A DNA stretch of 64,000 nt, taken from contig NC_015717.1 in assembly GCF_000253295.1 (NCBI RefSeq), positions 2,480,001-2,544,000 on the forward strand. Direction: 5' to 3'. Below are positions 8,019 through 15,213 of the stretch, in pieces. Made by a program: the position numbers and the translations under genes. Every line of letters starts with the position of its first letter. The stretch's first letter is position 1. This DNA is from Hyphomicrobium sp. MC1. Its GTDB lineage: Bacteria; Pseudomonadota; Alphaproteobacteria; Rhizobiales; Hyphomicrobiaceae. The notes under the pieces are model-generated. The model was not told where the DNA came from, did not search any database, and was given only the letters and a program-made list of their open reading frames with translations.

Positions 8019-8762
8019 ATGATCGCGAAATTCTTGACGTTCGGTGTTTCAGTCGTAGCCCTGCACCTTGTCGGGGGCGCCGCTATGGGAGCGAGCTTTG
8101 ATTGTCGCCCTTACATGAAAGTCAGGGCTTGCCCCGAAGCGGTTATCTGCGAAACATCAGTCCTCTCCCAGCAGGATGATCTGCTTGCGCGCAACTATGA
8201 CTTCCGAATGCGGAATTCATCAACCAGAGCAGCAGTCGGCCTACGCGATGAACAAAGGCTCTGGATTCAACAACGAAAAAACTGTGGATGCGATGCCTCG
8301 TGCATCTCCGACCTGTATACGAAGCGGTTGAAAGAATTGGTCGACCCCGTCGACACCTCCGCGTCGAACGACGCATCGAACACTGCCCCGTACGTATCTC
8401 ACTGGACCTGCACTAGCGAGGGGGCCGACCCCAGACGCTATGCCCTCAAAATTGTAGAAGAGTCATATACTGATCAAGCGGGCAATACGGCTCTGCGCCA
8501 GGGAAGTATTGAGTTGATGGCAAAGAATCAACCGAGCGACACTGATCAATTCCCTATCGAACGCGGTGCAATTGAAACTTTTCGTATCACAAGCATCGCA
8601 GACATAGACGTTTGCGCCAAATATGGCTGGACTGCTGAGGATGGGAATTACAGCGCCGTATTCTGCGGCGCCACACAAGGGATTGGTAGTATCGAGGTGA
8701 TACCTAAAGGCGCAACGCAGCCAATCCTAAATGCTCAATGCGACTCAGCAGACGTGAATTAA
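8019..8762 (+). CDS. Exported LprI/DUF1311-like protein
   Basis: 247 residues with a signal peptide (MIAKFLTFGVSVVALHLVGGAAMGA). The following 90 residues have the cysteine-rich LprI/DUF1311 pattern: 'SFDCRPYMKVRACPEAVICE', 'LSQQDDLLARNYDFRM', 'LRDEQRLWIQQRKNCG' and 'CDASCISDLYTKRLKEL'. The family includes lysozyme-inhibitor-like periplasmic or lipoprotein modules. The C-terminal half (about 120-247) is a separate beta-rich domain with no recognised family. It is the first of three consecutive plus-strand exported genes in the element. Its cargo role, such as envelope protection, is an inference. Confidence 0.75.
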   Translation: MIAKFLTFGVSVVALHLVGGAAMGASFDCRPYMKVRACPEAVICETSVLSQQDDLLARNYDFRMRNSSTRAAVGLRDEQRLWIQQRKNCGCDASCISDLYTKRLKELVDPVDTSASNDASNTAPYVSHWTCTSEGADPRRYALKIVEESYTDQAGNTALRQGSIELMAKNQPSDTDQFPIERGAIETFRITSIADIDVCAKYGWTAEDGNYSAVFCGATQGIGSIEVIPKGATQPILNAQCDSADVN

Positions 8763-8809
8763 ATGTGCCCTTCATATTCTGAATCGCAAACTGCGACAGG
8801 ACCATCCTT

Positions 8810-9346
8810 ATGCGTGGGATCAATCATTTATCTGCCTCAGCACTCGTCCTCCTTGCCATAATGACGACGACTGCGCACGGCGAAACGTCTGCATCGGGGT
8901 TTGAGCAATTTCCCGCAAGCTCGACCTACAAGGGCAAACCAAAGATGCCCGATTTTGACGGCAGAGATCGAGATTATCGCGAATACCGCACACGCTTACG
9001 AGAAGGGCTCGCAGAACAACCGAGATCGAACTTCGCTGGAAGCTACAATCTAGTCGACATTACCGTGACCGGCGGAATTCAAATCGCGATAGTTGAGAGC
9101 GCCACTGGACGGGTCAAATGGTTCGACGTGCTGCCGGGAGCGTGGCCCGATCATGATTATGCGTTTAGGAAAGATAGTCGGTTGCTGCTTAGCCAATGGG
9201 CCAACGGCGAAAAATGCTACATCGACTTTTACGAGTGGAATGGCACACAGTTGCATCAACTCGGTAACAGCGTGGAGGCGCCAATAGATTCCGAAGGGTC
9301 CTGCAAGGATAAACTAGCCAACTCAGCCCATGGGCAGCCTCGCTAA
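8810..9346 (+). CDS. Exported protein of unknown function
   Basis: 178 residues with a signal peptide (MRGINHLSASALVLLAIMTTTAHG). The mature part contains 'YREYRTRLREGLAEQPRSNFAGSYNLVDITVTGGIQIAIVESATGRVKWFDVLPG' and 'YAFRKDSRLLLSQWANGEKCYIDFYEW', which look like beta-strand repeats of a small propeller-like or 'read-out' domain. No catalytic motif is visible. It follows the LprI-like gene by 47 bp and probably shares its transcript. The composition is element-like, with reduced codon bias. Confidence 0.65.
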   Translation: MRGINHLSASALVLLAIMTTTAHGETSASGFEQFPASSTYKGKPKMPDFDGRDRDYREYRTRLREGLAEQPRSNFAGSYNLVDITVTGGIQIAIVESATGRVKWFDVLPGAWPDHDYAFRKDSRLLLSQWANGEKCYIDFYEWNGTQLHQLGNSVEAPIDSEGSCKDKLANSAHGQPR

Positions 9347-9443
9347 GTCAGGGACGCACTAGCGCAGAAGCAACTTCGTTAGGTGCGGGCATTTCGAGGC
9401 AACCACTTTGCTAGTCGGTCACTGGGTGAACAATTGGTGGAAC

Positions 9444-10448
9444 ATGTTTTTGAGTAGGTTTTTGGATTGTTCGCGGCCAATTAAATGCCTCGCCACGATC
9501 CCTTGGCTTGCTGTTTTGACTTCCGCAACCTTCGCAGAACCATACGACGCATCGTGGCACCAGGAGTCCTCCTGGAGCGGTGAACACCCCTTCGGCTTCA
9601 CCGTAAAGTCAAACGTGACGTTGAGTATTCGATCGGAACTCGATCGAGAATCCCCCAAAAATATCGCCTGTTTACTTGAGAAAGGCGCAACTTATCACGA
9701 GTGGAACAAATCCCGTGTTCAGTCTGACAAGCTGAAGTTCGTGTCCTTCACGAAAATCGCGACATACGAGATAGAGAAGGCCTTCACAGCTCAAGCGCAA
9801 TTGGAGGCGGACAAGAGTACCGTCAGCATCCACTTCACAGAAGGTGATAGATGGTCCTACTTGTTCTATGGAGCAGAAGGTGAATTCCTATTCCGATTTG
9901 GCAACATCAATTACTTGGGCGATCAAGACCTTATCTCAAATTCCAAAAATATCGGTGCCCAAGAGGGCTACGACGAGTGGCTGGGACTGCGATGCGCCAA
10001 CGGCGTCTCAGGTTGGATACTCACAAGCGATATTAAAGAACTGCCAGAGTTCGGATCTCCCAATATCAAGGAGTATGGCACGGCCACAGATTTACCCAAG
10101 GCGTTGCCCACCACCTATTGGAACCACAACGGCTCAGTCGTCTATCTCGAAGCAGAAGGGAAAAGACGCGAATTTTATTACCTAAAGCCGCGGGAAGGTA
10201 TGCTGGAGGCAGGCGCATCTCCAAACAGTTTGCTGTTCGAGGGCGAGGCAATCGGGGATCGTTACGTTGGCCAGGCCTTTATATTCAGAAAGGGCTGCGG
10301 CCAATTTGGCTATCACGTCGAAGGTCCAATCATCAATGACGGCCGAGGGGTGCTCTTAGCCGGGAAAGCACCGCGGGTTAATGCGAACTGTCAGGTGATT
10401 GGCACTATCGGCGATCGACTTCTTTTTGAGCTTCAATCCAAGTACTAG
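9444..10448 (+). CDS. Exported protein of unknown function
   Basis: 334 residues from ATG 9444, chosen over the TTG at 9408 because it gives a plausible signal sequence (MFLSRFLDCSRPIKCLATIPWLAVLTSATFA). The mature part has 'CLLEKGATYHEW', an SH3-like 'LGLRCANGVSGWILTSDIKELPEF' segment (about 190-215) and a C-terminal region with 'REFYYLKPREGMLEAGASPNSLLFEGEAIGDRYVGQAFIF'. The last pattern, 'phospholipid-like product ... too little, wrong size', resembles domains seen in bacterial SH3-like exported proteins but is not diagnostic. It is probably co-transcribed with the two genes upstream and is convergent with the next gene. Confidence 0.6.
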   Translation: MFLSRFLDCSRPIKCLATIPWLAVLTSATFAEPYDASWHQESSWSGEHPFGFTVKSNVTLSIRSELDRESPKNIACLLEKGATYHEWNKSRVQSDKLKFVSFTKIATYEIEKAFTAQAQLEADKSTVSIHFTEGDRWSYLFYGAEGEFLFRFGNINYLGDQDLISNSKNIGAQEGYDEWLGLRCANGVSGWILTSDIKELPEFGSPNIKEYGTATDLPKALPTTYWNHNGSVVYLEAEGKRREFYYLKPREGMLEAGASPNSLLFEGEAIGDRYVGQAFIFRKGCGQFGYHVEGPIINDGRGVLLAGKAPRVNANCQVIGTIGDRLLFELQSKY

Positions 10449-10510
10449 GGAGGCCCATGCGTAGAGTTCACACGAGCGGCGCCCATGTCTTAAGCGATTT
10501 GGATTATTGC

Positions 10511-11062
10511 TCATTTCTGCACCTTGACCGTTACGGCCTTCCCAAATTCACCCCCGACATCCAAATCAATGAGCCATTGACCTTTATCATTGGTATTACC
10601 GGCTGTCATTCGCATGACTGGTGATTCAACCGTGATCACGTCATCGACATATAGCGGCTCTTCAATGCCGCTTCCCACGTGGATTCGATTGCCTTCATTC
10701 GTTACGCAAGTAACGCCGCGAGGAGGATCAACTTGAATGATCTTACAGCTAATCGGACCCGAGATCGGGAAATTGTAATGATCGAAGTCGAAAGCGATAT
10801 TTTGCCGATCATCGGCGCACTGGCGCGTCATACGATTCTGGCATTGTTTCTGCCATTTCCCGAGATTAGCGAGATTGGTTTGACCATCTGCGATTAGCTC
10901 TTGGGGAGTTCGCACATGCGTCATCATTGGCGGCAATGGTGCTCCGGCGAAACAATTGCAATATTCAGCCGGAACTTTATCTTCTGCCTTGCCACGTGTG
11001 GCCCAAATGGGCGCCACAATGAAAAGGGCGAGTAGTGCAAATCCGAGTTGACGATCTAACAT
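10511..11062 (-). CDS. Exported protein of unknown function
   Basis: 183 residues from ATG 11062, chosen over an ATG 12 codons upstream because it starts directly at a signal peptide (MLDRQLGFALLALFIVAPIWATRGKA). Four cysteines lie in the mature part ('YCNCFAGAPLPP', 'KQCQNRMTRQCADDRQN'), followed by 'CKIIQVDPPRGVTCVTNEGNRIHVG' and a beta-rich tail. No family is recognised. It is oppositely oriented to both neighbouring genes and shares a divergent 200-bp promoter region with the ATPase-TOPRIM gene. It may be cargo of the element, unrelated to defence. Confidence 0.6.
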   Translation of the reverse strand: MLDRQLGFALLALFIVAPIWATRGKAEDKVPAEYCNCFAGAPLPPMMTHVRTPQELIADGQTNLANLGKWQKQCQNRMTRQCADDRQNIAFDFDHYNFPISGPISCKIIQVDPPRGVTCVTNEGNRIHVGSGIEEPLYVDDVITVESPVMRMTAGNTNDKGQWLIDLDVGGEFGKAVTVKVQK

Positions 11063-11249
11063 ATCGCATTTCCCAAGAGTCGACGATGTTGCCTTCAAGA
11101 TTGATTAGCAAGGCATAGTCGATTTGATTCCTATGGCGAGCCTGACACACCTTAAGCGGTGACGGGGGCTTTACCCCAAGTTTCCAAAAAGTACGGGAGC
11201 AACACCAACAGGCTTCGGCGATACCATCGTTTGAATCAAGTGCCGATAA

Positions 11250-11257
11250 AAAGGGGG
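11250..11257 (+). promoter_or_regulatory. Shine-Dalgarno that sets the ATPase-TOPRIM start
   Basis: AAAGGGGG lies six bases before TTG 11264. This supports TTG 11264 as the start of the ATPase gene instead of GTG 11159; the 35 residues encoded between them are basic and unlike the ATPase family N-terminus. Confidence 0.6.
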
Positions 11258-11263
11258 CCGGTT

Positions 11264-12880
11264 TTGCTAATCAAACGTGTTGAAATCAAAGATGGATACA
11301 AGCGTTTCCATCATCTAACTATCGACCTAGGGCAGTCGCCAAAGCGCATAATCGCGCTCGTTGGCCCAAATGGCTGTGGCAAGAGCAGCGTGCTCGATGC
11401 ATTGCTTTACAGGTACACCAACCAACAGCGGATGATTGGGAGGCAAGGAAGGCCCACAGAGTATCACTCGATGACTGGTGGAGCTTACGCAGCCGCCTCT
11501 TCAATCGTGGTGGATTTTGACAAAGGCACGTTCAATGATGTCGTTGGACAAAAACACGCTTTAAGCCCAGAAAAGCACAACACGCTGTTTTCATTCAGAA
11601 GCTGCTATCGCTATAATTCTCAGGTCAAGATTAGCGAAACCAGGGCTGTGCCGGCGATCGGGGCGAACGAGTATGGCGCATCGGTAACAGCTGACCTTGA
11701 TCAGAAGATGGAGGATAATTACCGACGCCTTCTCGGAGCATTTAACAAGTACCTTAGAGAGAGCAATTCGACGTTCCAGGACGCAGCCGCTCACATCATT
11801 GGCGAAATCAATAACTCGCTCAACCGGTGTCTCGACCTTGAAATTGATCACCTAGGCATCGTCGAAAACAATCAGGGGACGTTATATTTTAAAAAAGCGG
11901 ACCACCCTTCACCTATTGAATTCAACTATCTCTCTGCTGGAGAGAAGGAAGCAGTCGATATCATTGTTGATCTTTACCTTCGCAAGCCAGACTACGACGA
12001 CACGATATTTCTTATCGACGAGCCTGAGTTGCACATCAACACCGCGATCCAGCGCAAGCTCTTAAAAGAAATTGACTCCCTCATCGGACCCAATTGTCAG
12101 ATCTGGCTCGCCACTCACAGCATTGGCTTCCTTCGCGCATTGCAGGAAGATCTGCGCGATAAGAGCCAGATAATCTATTTCCCTCCCAACAAGCGATACG
12201 CCGCAGAGCGCATAGACCTTGTTCCCCTGAAACCCTCTCCCGCAGTGTGGCAGACCATTTTTTCCACCGCTCTTGACGATCTCACAGAGCTACTAAGCCC
12301 TCAGCGCCTCATCTATTGCGAAGGCCGCGATGTACCTGGCTCAGGCGGAAGAGAGCTTGGACTGGATGCGAGAGTATACAATTTAGTTTTTGGCGAGTTG
12401 CAGGATCAGACTCTGTTCGTATCCAGCGGCGGCAACACTGAATTAGATCAGCGTCGGTCCATTGCGCTGCGTGTCCTTTCAAAGGCATTGCCCAAGCTTG
12501 AAATCTGGGTCCTAAAGGACCGCGACATCGGTTCCGGAAAATCTATTTCCGAGGCAGAACGCCAAGACGCTCTTTCAAAGGGCGACGCGTCGCTTCGCAT
12601 TCTTCTCAGATGGGAAATCGAGAACTACCTATTCGATAAGGAGTTGTTGATCGCCTATTGCACCAAACATGGCAGGTCGTTCGATGAGACTGCATACGAC
12701 GCGCTGATTCCGAACATCGCAGACGACGACGTTAAGATGCATGCGAACGCCATAAAGGTGCTGTGTGGCGTGGACATCAATTACGGAACTGATGCATTCA
12801 AACTCGATCTTGCTGCCCTAATCACGCCAGCCACGAGCGTTTACAAGGCACTCGAAAGCTGCATTTTTGAGAGAGCTTAG
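11264..12880 (+). CDS. ABC-type ATPase fused to DUF4435-like TOPRIM domain (PARIS-like)
   Basis: 538 residues from TTG 11264. The N-terminal ATPase has Walker A 'LVGPNGCGKSSVLD' (about 32-45), an ABC signature 'YLSAGEKEA' (222-230), Walker B 'IFLIDEPELHI' (248-258) and an H-loop 'WLATHSIGF' (281-289), as in AAA_15/AAA_21 OLD-like proteins. The C-terminal part has TOPRIM features: Glu353 in 'LIYCEGRD', 'SSGGN' (388-391) and DxD at 419-421 in 'WVLKDRD', followed by 'LRWEIENYLFDKELL' (448-462), which is typical of DUF4435. ATPase plus DUF4435 TOPRIM is the AriA/AriB composition of PARIS, here on one chain. A GIY-YIG nuclease gene follows 38 bp later. An anti-phage role is an inference. Confidence 0.75.
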   Translation: MLIKRVEIKDGYKRFHHLTIDLGQSPKRIIALVGPNGCGKSSVLDALLYRYTNQQRMIGRQGRPTEYHSMTGGAYAAASSIVVDFDKGTFNDVVGQKHALSPEKHNTLFSFRSCYRYNSQVKISETRAVPAIGANEYGASVTADLDQKMEDNYRRLLGAFNKYLRESNSTFQDAAAHIIGEINNSLNRCLDLEIDHLGIVENNQGTLYFKKADHPSPIEFNYLSAGEKEAVDIIVDLYLRKPDYDDTIFLIDEPELHINTAIQRKLLKEIDSLIGPNCQIWLATHSIGFLRALQEDLRDKSQIIYFPPNKRYAAERIDLVPLKPSPAVWQTIFSTALDDLTELLSPQRLIYCEGRDVPGSGGRELGLDARVYNLVFGELQDQTLFVSSGGNTELDQRRSIALRVLSKALPKLEIWVLKDRDIGSGKSISEAERQDALSKGDASLRILLRWEIENYLFDKELLIAYCTKHGRSFDETAYDALIPNIADDDVKMHANAIKVLCGVDINYGTDAFKLDLAALITPATSVYKALESCIFERA

Positions 12881-12918
12881 ACCGAAATGAGAACCCTGGG
12901 TCTAGATGGGTGATATGG

Positions 12919-13497
12919 ATGGGGGACTACTACGTCTACGCGCTCAAGGATCCTGCTCTTCGCCCAGCGCGCGCTTTTTACATTGGCAAGGGGACCGGCA
13001 CCCGAGCATACGACCACCTCGTACGGCCTGACGCAACGCCGAAGGGTCTGAGAATACGTTCGATCCTCGACAAGGGATTGAATGTTCTGGTGACCATACT
13101 GGCTGAAGACCTGAGCGAGTTGCAGGCTGTGCGACTCGAGGCCGAGCTAATCGCAGCATTCGGTACCGAAGCAACTGGTGGGCTCCTAACCAACGCTGTA
13201 GTGCCTTCAGGAATACATACTCGGGTAAGAGAGACTCTAAACGTGCCAACGGGCGTCAGAGAAAAGGCGCAGATCGGCGTAGCTCTTCTAAAAGAAGCTA
13301 TCCTTGAACTCGCGAAGGCTAATCAGGCTGGCGTCACGAATTCAGACGCCTCGAAAGCTCTGGGGCTTCAGAGTGACTATGGCGGCGGCTCCAAGGACTA
13401 CCTTGCCTGGAGCGTCCTGGGCCTTCTGATGAGGGAAGGAAAGCTGAAACGTGACGACAGCGTCTCAAAGGGCAAACATGTCGCAACAGTCGTGTGA
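12919..13497 (+). CDS. GIY-YIG endonuclease with C-terminal winged-helix-like region
   Basis: 192 residues from ATG 12919; a GTG three codons upstream (12910) is also possible. The catalytic domain occupies about residues 1-95: 'YYVYALKDP' (GIY position), 'AFYIGKGTGTRAYDHL' (YIG position with the conserved Arg at about 29), 'VRLEAELIAAFG' (catalytic Glu) and 'LLTNAV' (Asn). This variant, with FYIGKG, resembles the LEM-3/COG3680 type. The C-terminal about 75 residues, 'AILELAKANQAGVTNSDASKALGLQSDYGGG' to 'LLMREGKLKRDD', look like a winged helix. It lies just downstream of the ATPase-TOPRIM gene at the element's right end, so the two are likely a functional pair. Confidence 0.75.
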   Translation: MGDYYVYALKDPALRPARAFYIGKGTGTRAYDHLVRPDATPKGLRIRSILDKGLNVLVTILAEDLSELQAVRLEAELIAAFGTEATGGLLTNAVVPSGIHTRVRETLNVPTGVREKAQIGVALLKEAILELAKANQAGVTNSDASKALGLQSDYGGGSKDYLAWSVLGLLMREGKLKRDDSVSKGKHVATVV

Positions 13498-13555
13498 AAT
13501 GAGATCGTCCGAGGTCGAGGTGCGCCCTTCGCTTTTCGGACCAAGCGCACGTCTT

Positions 13556-13576
13556 GCGCTACCTATGCGCTACCTA
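13556..13576. repeat. Putative integrase arm-type sites, right end
   Basis: GCGCTACCTA-TG-CGCTACCTA: two direct nonamers identical to those inside the left end (3421-3440), same orientation and same two-base spacing, 35 bp from the attR core. They are followed closely by AACGCGA, as at the left end. They are probable recombination arm sites. Confidence 0.55.
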
Positions 13577-13611
13577 AAAACGCGAAACGTCGACAGACGA
13601 TCTCGCAACTC

Positions 13612-13695
13612 TTTGAAAAGAATGGTCGGAGCGAGAGGATTTGAACCTCCGACCCCCAGTCCCCCAGACTGGTGCGCTAACCAGGCTGCGCTACG
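13612..13695. repeat. Right attachment repeat (attR), 84 bp
   Basis: Identical to 3247-3330. At this end the repeat runs into the native 5' strand of the acceptor stem and the native upstream region, so the tRNA gene is intact here. Confidence 0.9.
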
Positions 13696-13700
13696 CTCCG
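13623..13700 (-). tRNA. tRNA-Pro (anticodon GGG)
   Basis: A 78-nt gene including the encoded CCA. The acceptor stem CGGAGCG pairs perfectly with CGCTCCG, the anticodon stem CCAGT/ACTGG encloses the loop CTGGGGG with anticodon GGG, the D-arm GCGC/GCGC is intact and the T-loop is TTCAAAT. It reads proline CCC codons and possibly CCU. It is the functional copy reconstituted by the integrated element; the second copy at 3258-3335 is broken. Confidence 0.95.
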
Positions 13701-13875
13701 ATTTGGAAAATCTTGACGGCCGCCGCAACTCAAAATTGCATGGGAAGACCGTCCCGGTCTGCCGGTTGGGTACCCGGAACACATCCGCACGTCAAGGACG
13801 GATGCGGTGTCCTCCCCCGCCGCGTCGGTCGGCCGCTCATTGTTTTGCGACGCTCCTGCGGAAAGGCGGCATGCT

Positions 13876-14889
13876 TTAACGTCGATACTCGGGGAGGCGC
13901 TGCAGCAGGTCGATGATGGGGTAATCGACCCAGGCGTGGGTCACGAGATCGCGGTGACGGCCCCCGCCGCCGGGAACTACGGCGACGCCGCCGGACGCGA
14001 GCCGCGTGTTGATCTGACCGCTGACATCAACGTCGTGCGCAGCCAGGATGTCTTCAAGCTGGGCATTCTGATTGCGCGTCGAACTGAGATAAACGCTGAC
14101 GAAAAACGCCGACGGGTCGGCTTCGATCCAATGTGCGAACTTGTCGAGGTCGCCGTACAGCGAGTCCAGCAGCACCACGCCGCGCACGCGTTTTTTCAAA
14201 CCGCCCTTCTCGATGGCCGACGCGGCCGCGACGTAGCCGCCGCTATAGGCAACGACGATGATCGGCATGCTGGCAAATGTGCGCAGTGATCGGCGGTCGC
14301 CGAACATGCGCGCCAGATGCTGACCCGCTTCGCCGATAAAGCGGCCGAAAGCGCCGGGTTGCCAGAATTTCCCCGCGCTCGAATCGCGCGCATCGACGGC
14401 AAGTTGCGGCGCGACCAGAACGACGTTGGCGTTCGATGCTGTAATCTGCGCCGGGACCTTCTGGCGTGCGAGGACGTCGCGCTGCAGCGTCGCGCCGTGG
14501 CCGTGAAAGAAAACCAGCATCAGCGCCGGGCGGCGGATATCGAAGCCTTTCGGAATGTGCAGCAGCACCCGGTTGTCGTCGTACGTTTGATCTTCCCAGT
14601 ACAGTCGCCCTGAATTGGTGCGATGGCCCAAGCGGCCGTTCTCGTTGACGTTGAGAAACGGCACGTTCGTGCCGGGCAGCATGCCGTGGTAGGGGAACGG
14701 GGCGGTATCGAAATGGACGAGAGCGGTCTTGTCGACTTTCGTTGGCCGGCTGCGCGACTGAACCAGCGTCTTCGACGGAACGATGGGGCGCGGCTTTCCT
14801 TGGCTGGCGTCGGCCGAAGCGAGGCCAAGCGTCCAGGCGGCGCCTGCACCGAGCGTGCGTGCGAGGAATTGCCTGCGTCCGTTATTCAT
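13876..14889 (-). CDS. Tat-exported alpha/beta-hydrolase-like protein
   Basis: 337 residues from ATG 14889, chosen over an ATG 11 codons upstream because it gives a twin-arginine signal (MNNGRRQFLARTLGAGAAWTLGLASADA). The mature protein has an oxyanion-loop motif 'LMLVFFHGHGATLQRDV', a nucleophile elbow 'VVAYSGGYVAAASAI' (G-Y/S-G-G variant with Ser), an acid candidate in 'VVLLDSLYGDLDKF' and a terminal His region 'GRHRDLVTHAWVDYP'. It is therefore probably a periplasmic esterase or lipase-type hydrolase. The substrate is unknown. It is divergently transcribed from the APC permease across a 324-bp gap. Confidence 0.75.
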   Translation of the reverse strand: MNNGRRQFLARTLGAGAAWTLGLASADASQGKPRPIVPSKTLVQSRSRPTKVDKTALVHFDTAPFPYHGMLPGTNVPFLNVNENGRLGHRTNSGRLYWEDQTYDDNRVLLHIPKGFDIRRPALMLVFFHGHGATLQRDVLARQKVPAQITASNANVVLVAPQLAVDARDSSAGKFWQPGAFGRFIGEAGQHLARMFGDRRSLRTFASMPIIVVAYSGGYVAAASAIEKGGLKKRVRGVVLLDSLYGDLDKFAHWIEADPSAFFVSVYLSSTRNQNAQLEDILAAHDVDVSGQINTRLASGGVAVVPGGGGRHRDLVTHAWVDYPIIDLLQRLPEYRR

Positions 14890-15213
14890 TGCCGCCGGCG
14901 CGATGCCATAGCGCCCCCGCATTCGATACGGCCATCATTCGAATCGCATTTACCCTCTGACAGAATAGTGGGCGGAGCGCGCCGCAAAAACGAATGTGTC
15001 GCTCTAAAGTCCAAAATTGTTCAATTCGTGAGGCAAAAGCCGACCAATGCGGCAACCATGATTTGGCAATTGCCATAATCGTGCTCGAAAAACGTTCTGC
15101 ACTCGCCTCTTAGATGTATTTTGGCAACTCGGATTTAACATGTTTTTGCGGCAGTTGTTGGAACGTTAGCGAGTCAATACTGTCCGCAAGCTGGCCTTGG
15201 TTAAGCCTCAATC
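14890..15213. promoter_or_regulatory. Divergent promoter region with palindrome TGGCAATTGCCA
   Basis: 324 bp without a gene, separating the Tat-exported hydrolase and the APC permease. It contains a perfect 12-bp palindrome at 15064-15075 (TGGCAATTGCCA), flanked by imperfectly matching ATGATT and TAATCGT, near the middle of the gap. The site could serve a regulator of both genes. No -35/-10 pair is convincing enough to name. Confidence 0.4.

Larger units (their letters stand above)
3247..13695. mobile_element. Integrated genomic element in tRNA-Pro(GGG)
   Basis: A 10.4-kb insert is bounded by identical 84-bp copies of most of a tRNA-Pro gene and its 3' flank. It carries a tyrosine recombinase next to the left end, a small DNA-binding-type gene, a helicase-primase-like gene, four exported proteins, an ATPase-TOPRIM gene and a GIY-YIG nuclease gene. 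The DNA is visibly more A+T-rich and uses a less biased codon set than the flanks. No capsid, tail, conjugation or relaxase gene was recognised. It is therefore a small integrative element, replicon-like or satellite-like, and not a complete prophage or ICE. Confidence 0.9.

Noticed and set aside
3247..13695. Complete prophage or ICE
   Set aside because: No capsid, terminase, tail, relaxase or type IV secretion gene could be recognised in the 10.4 kb.
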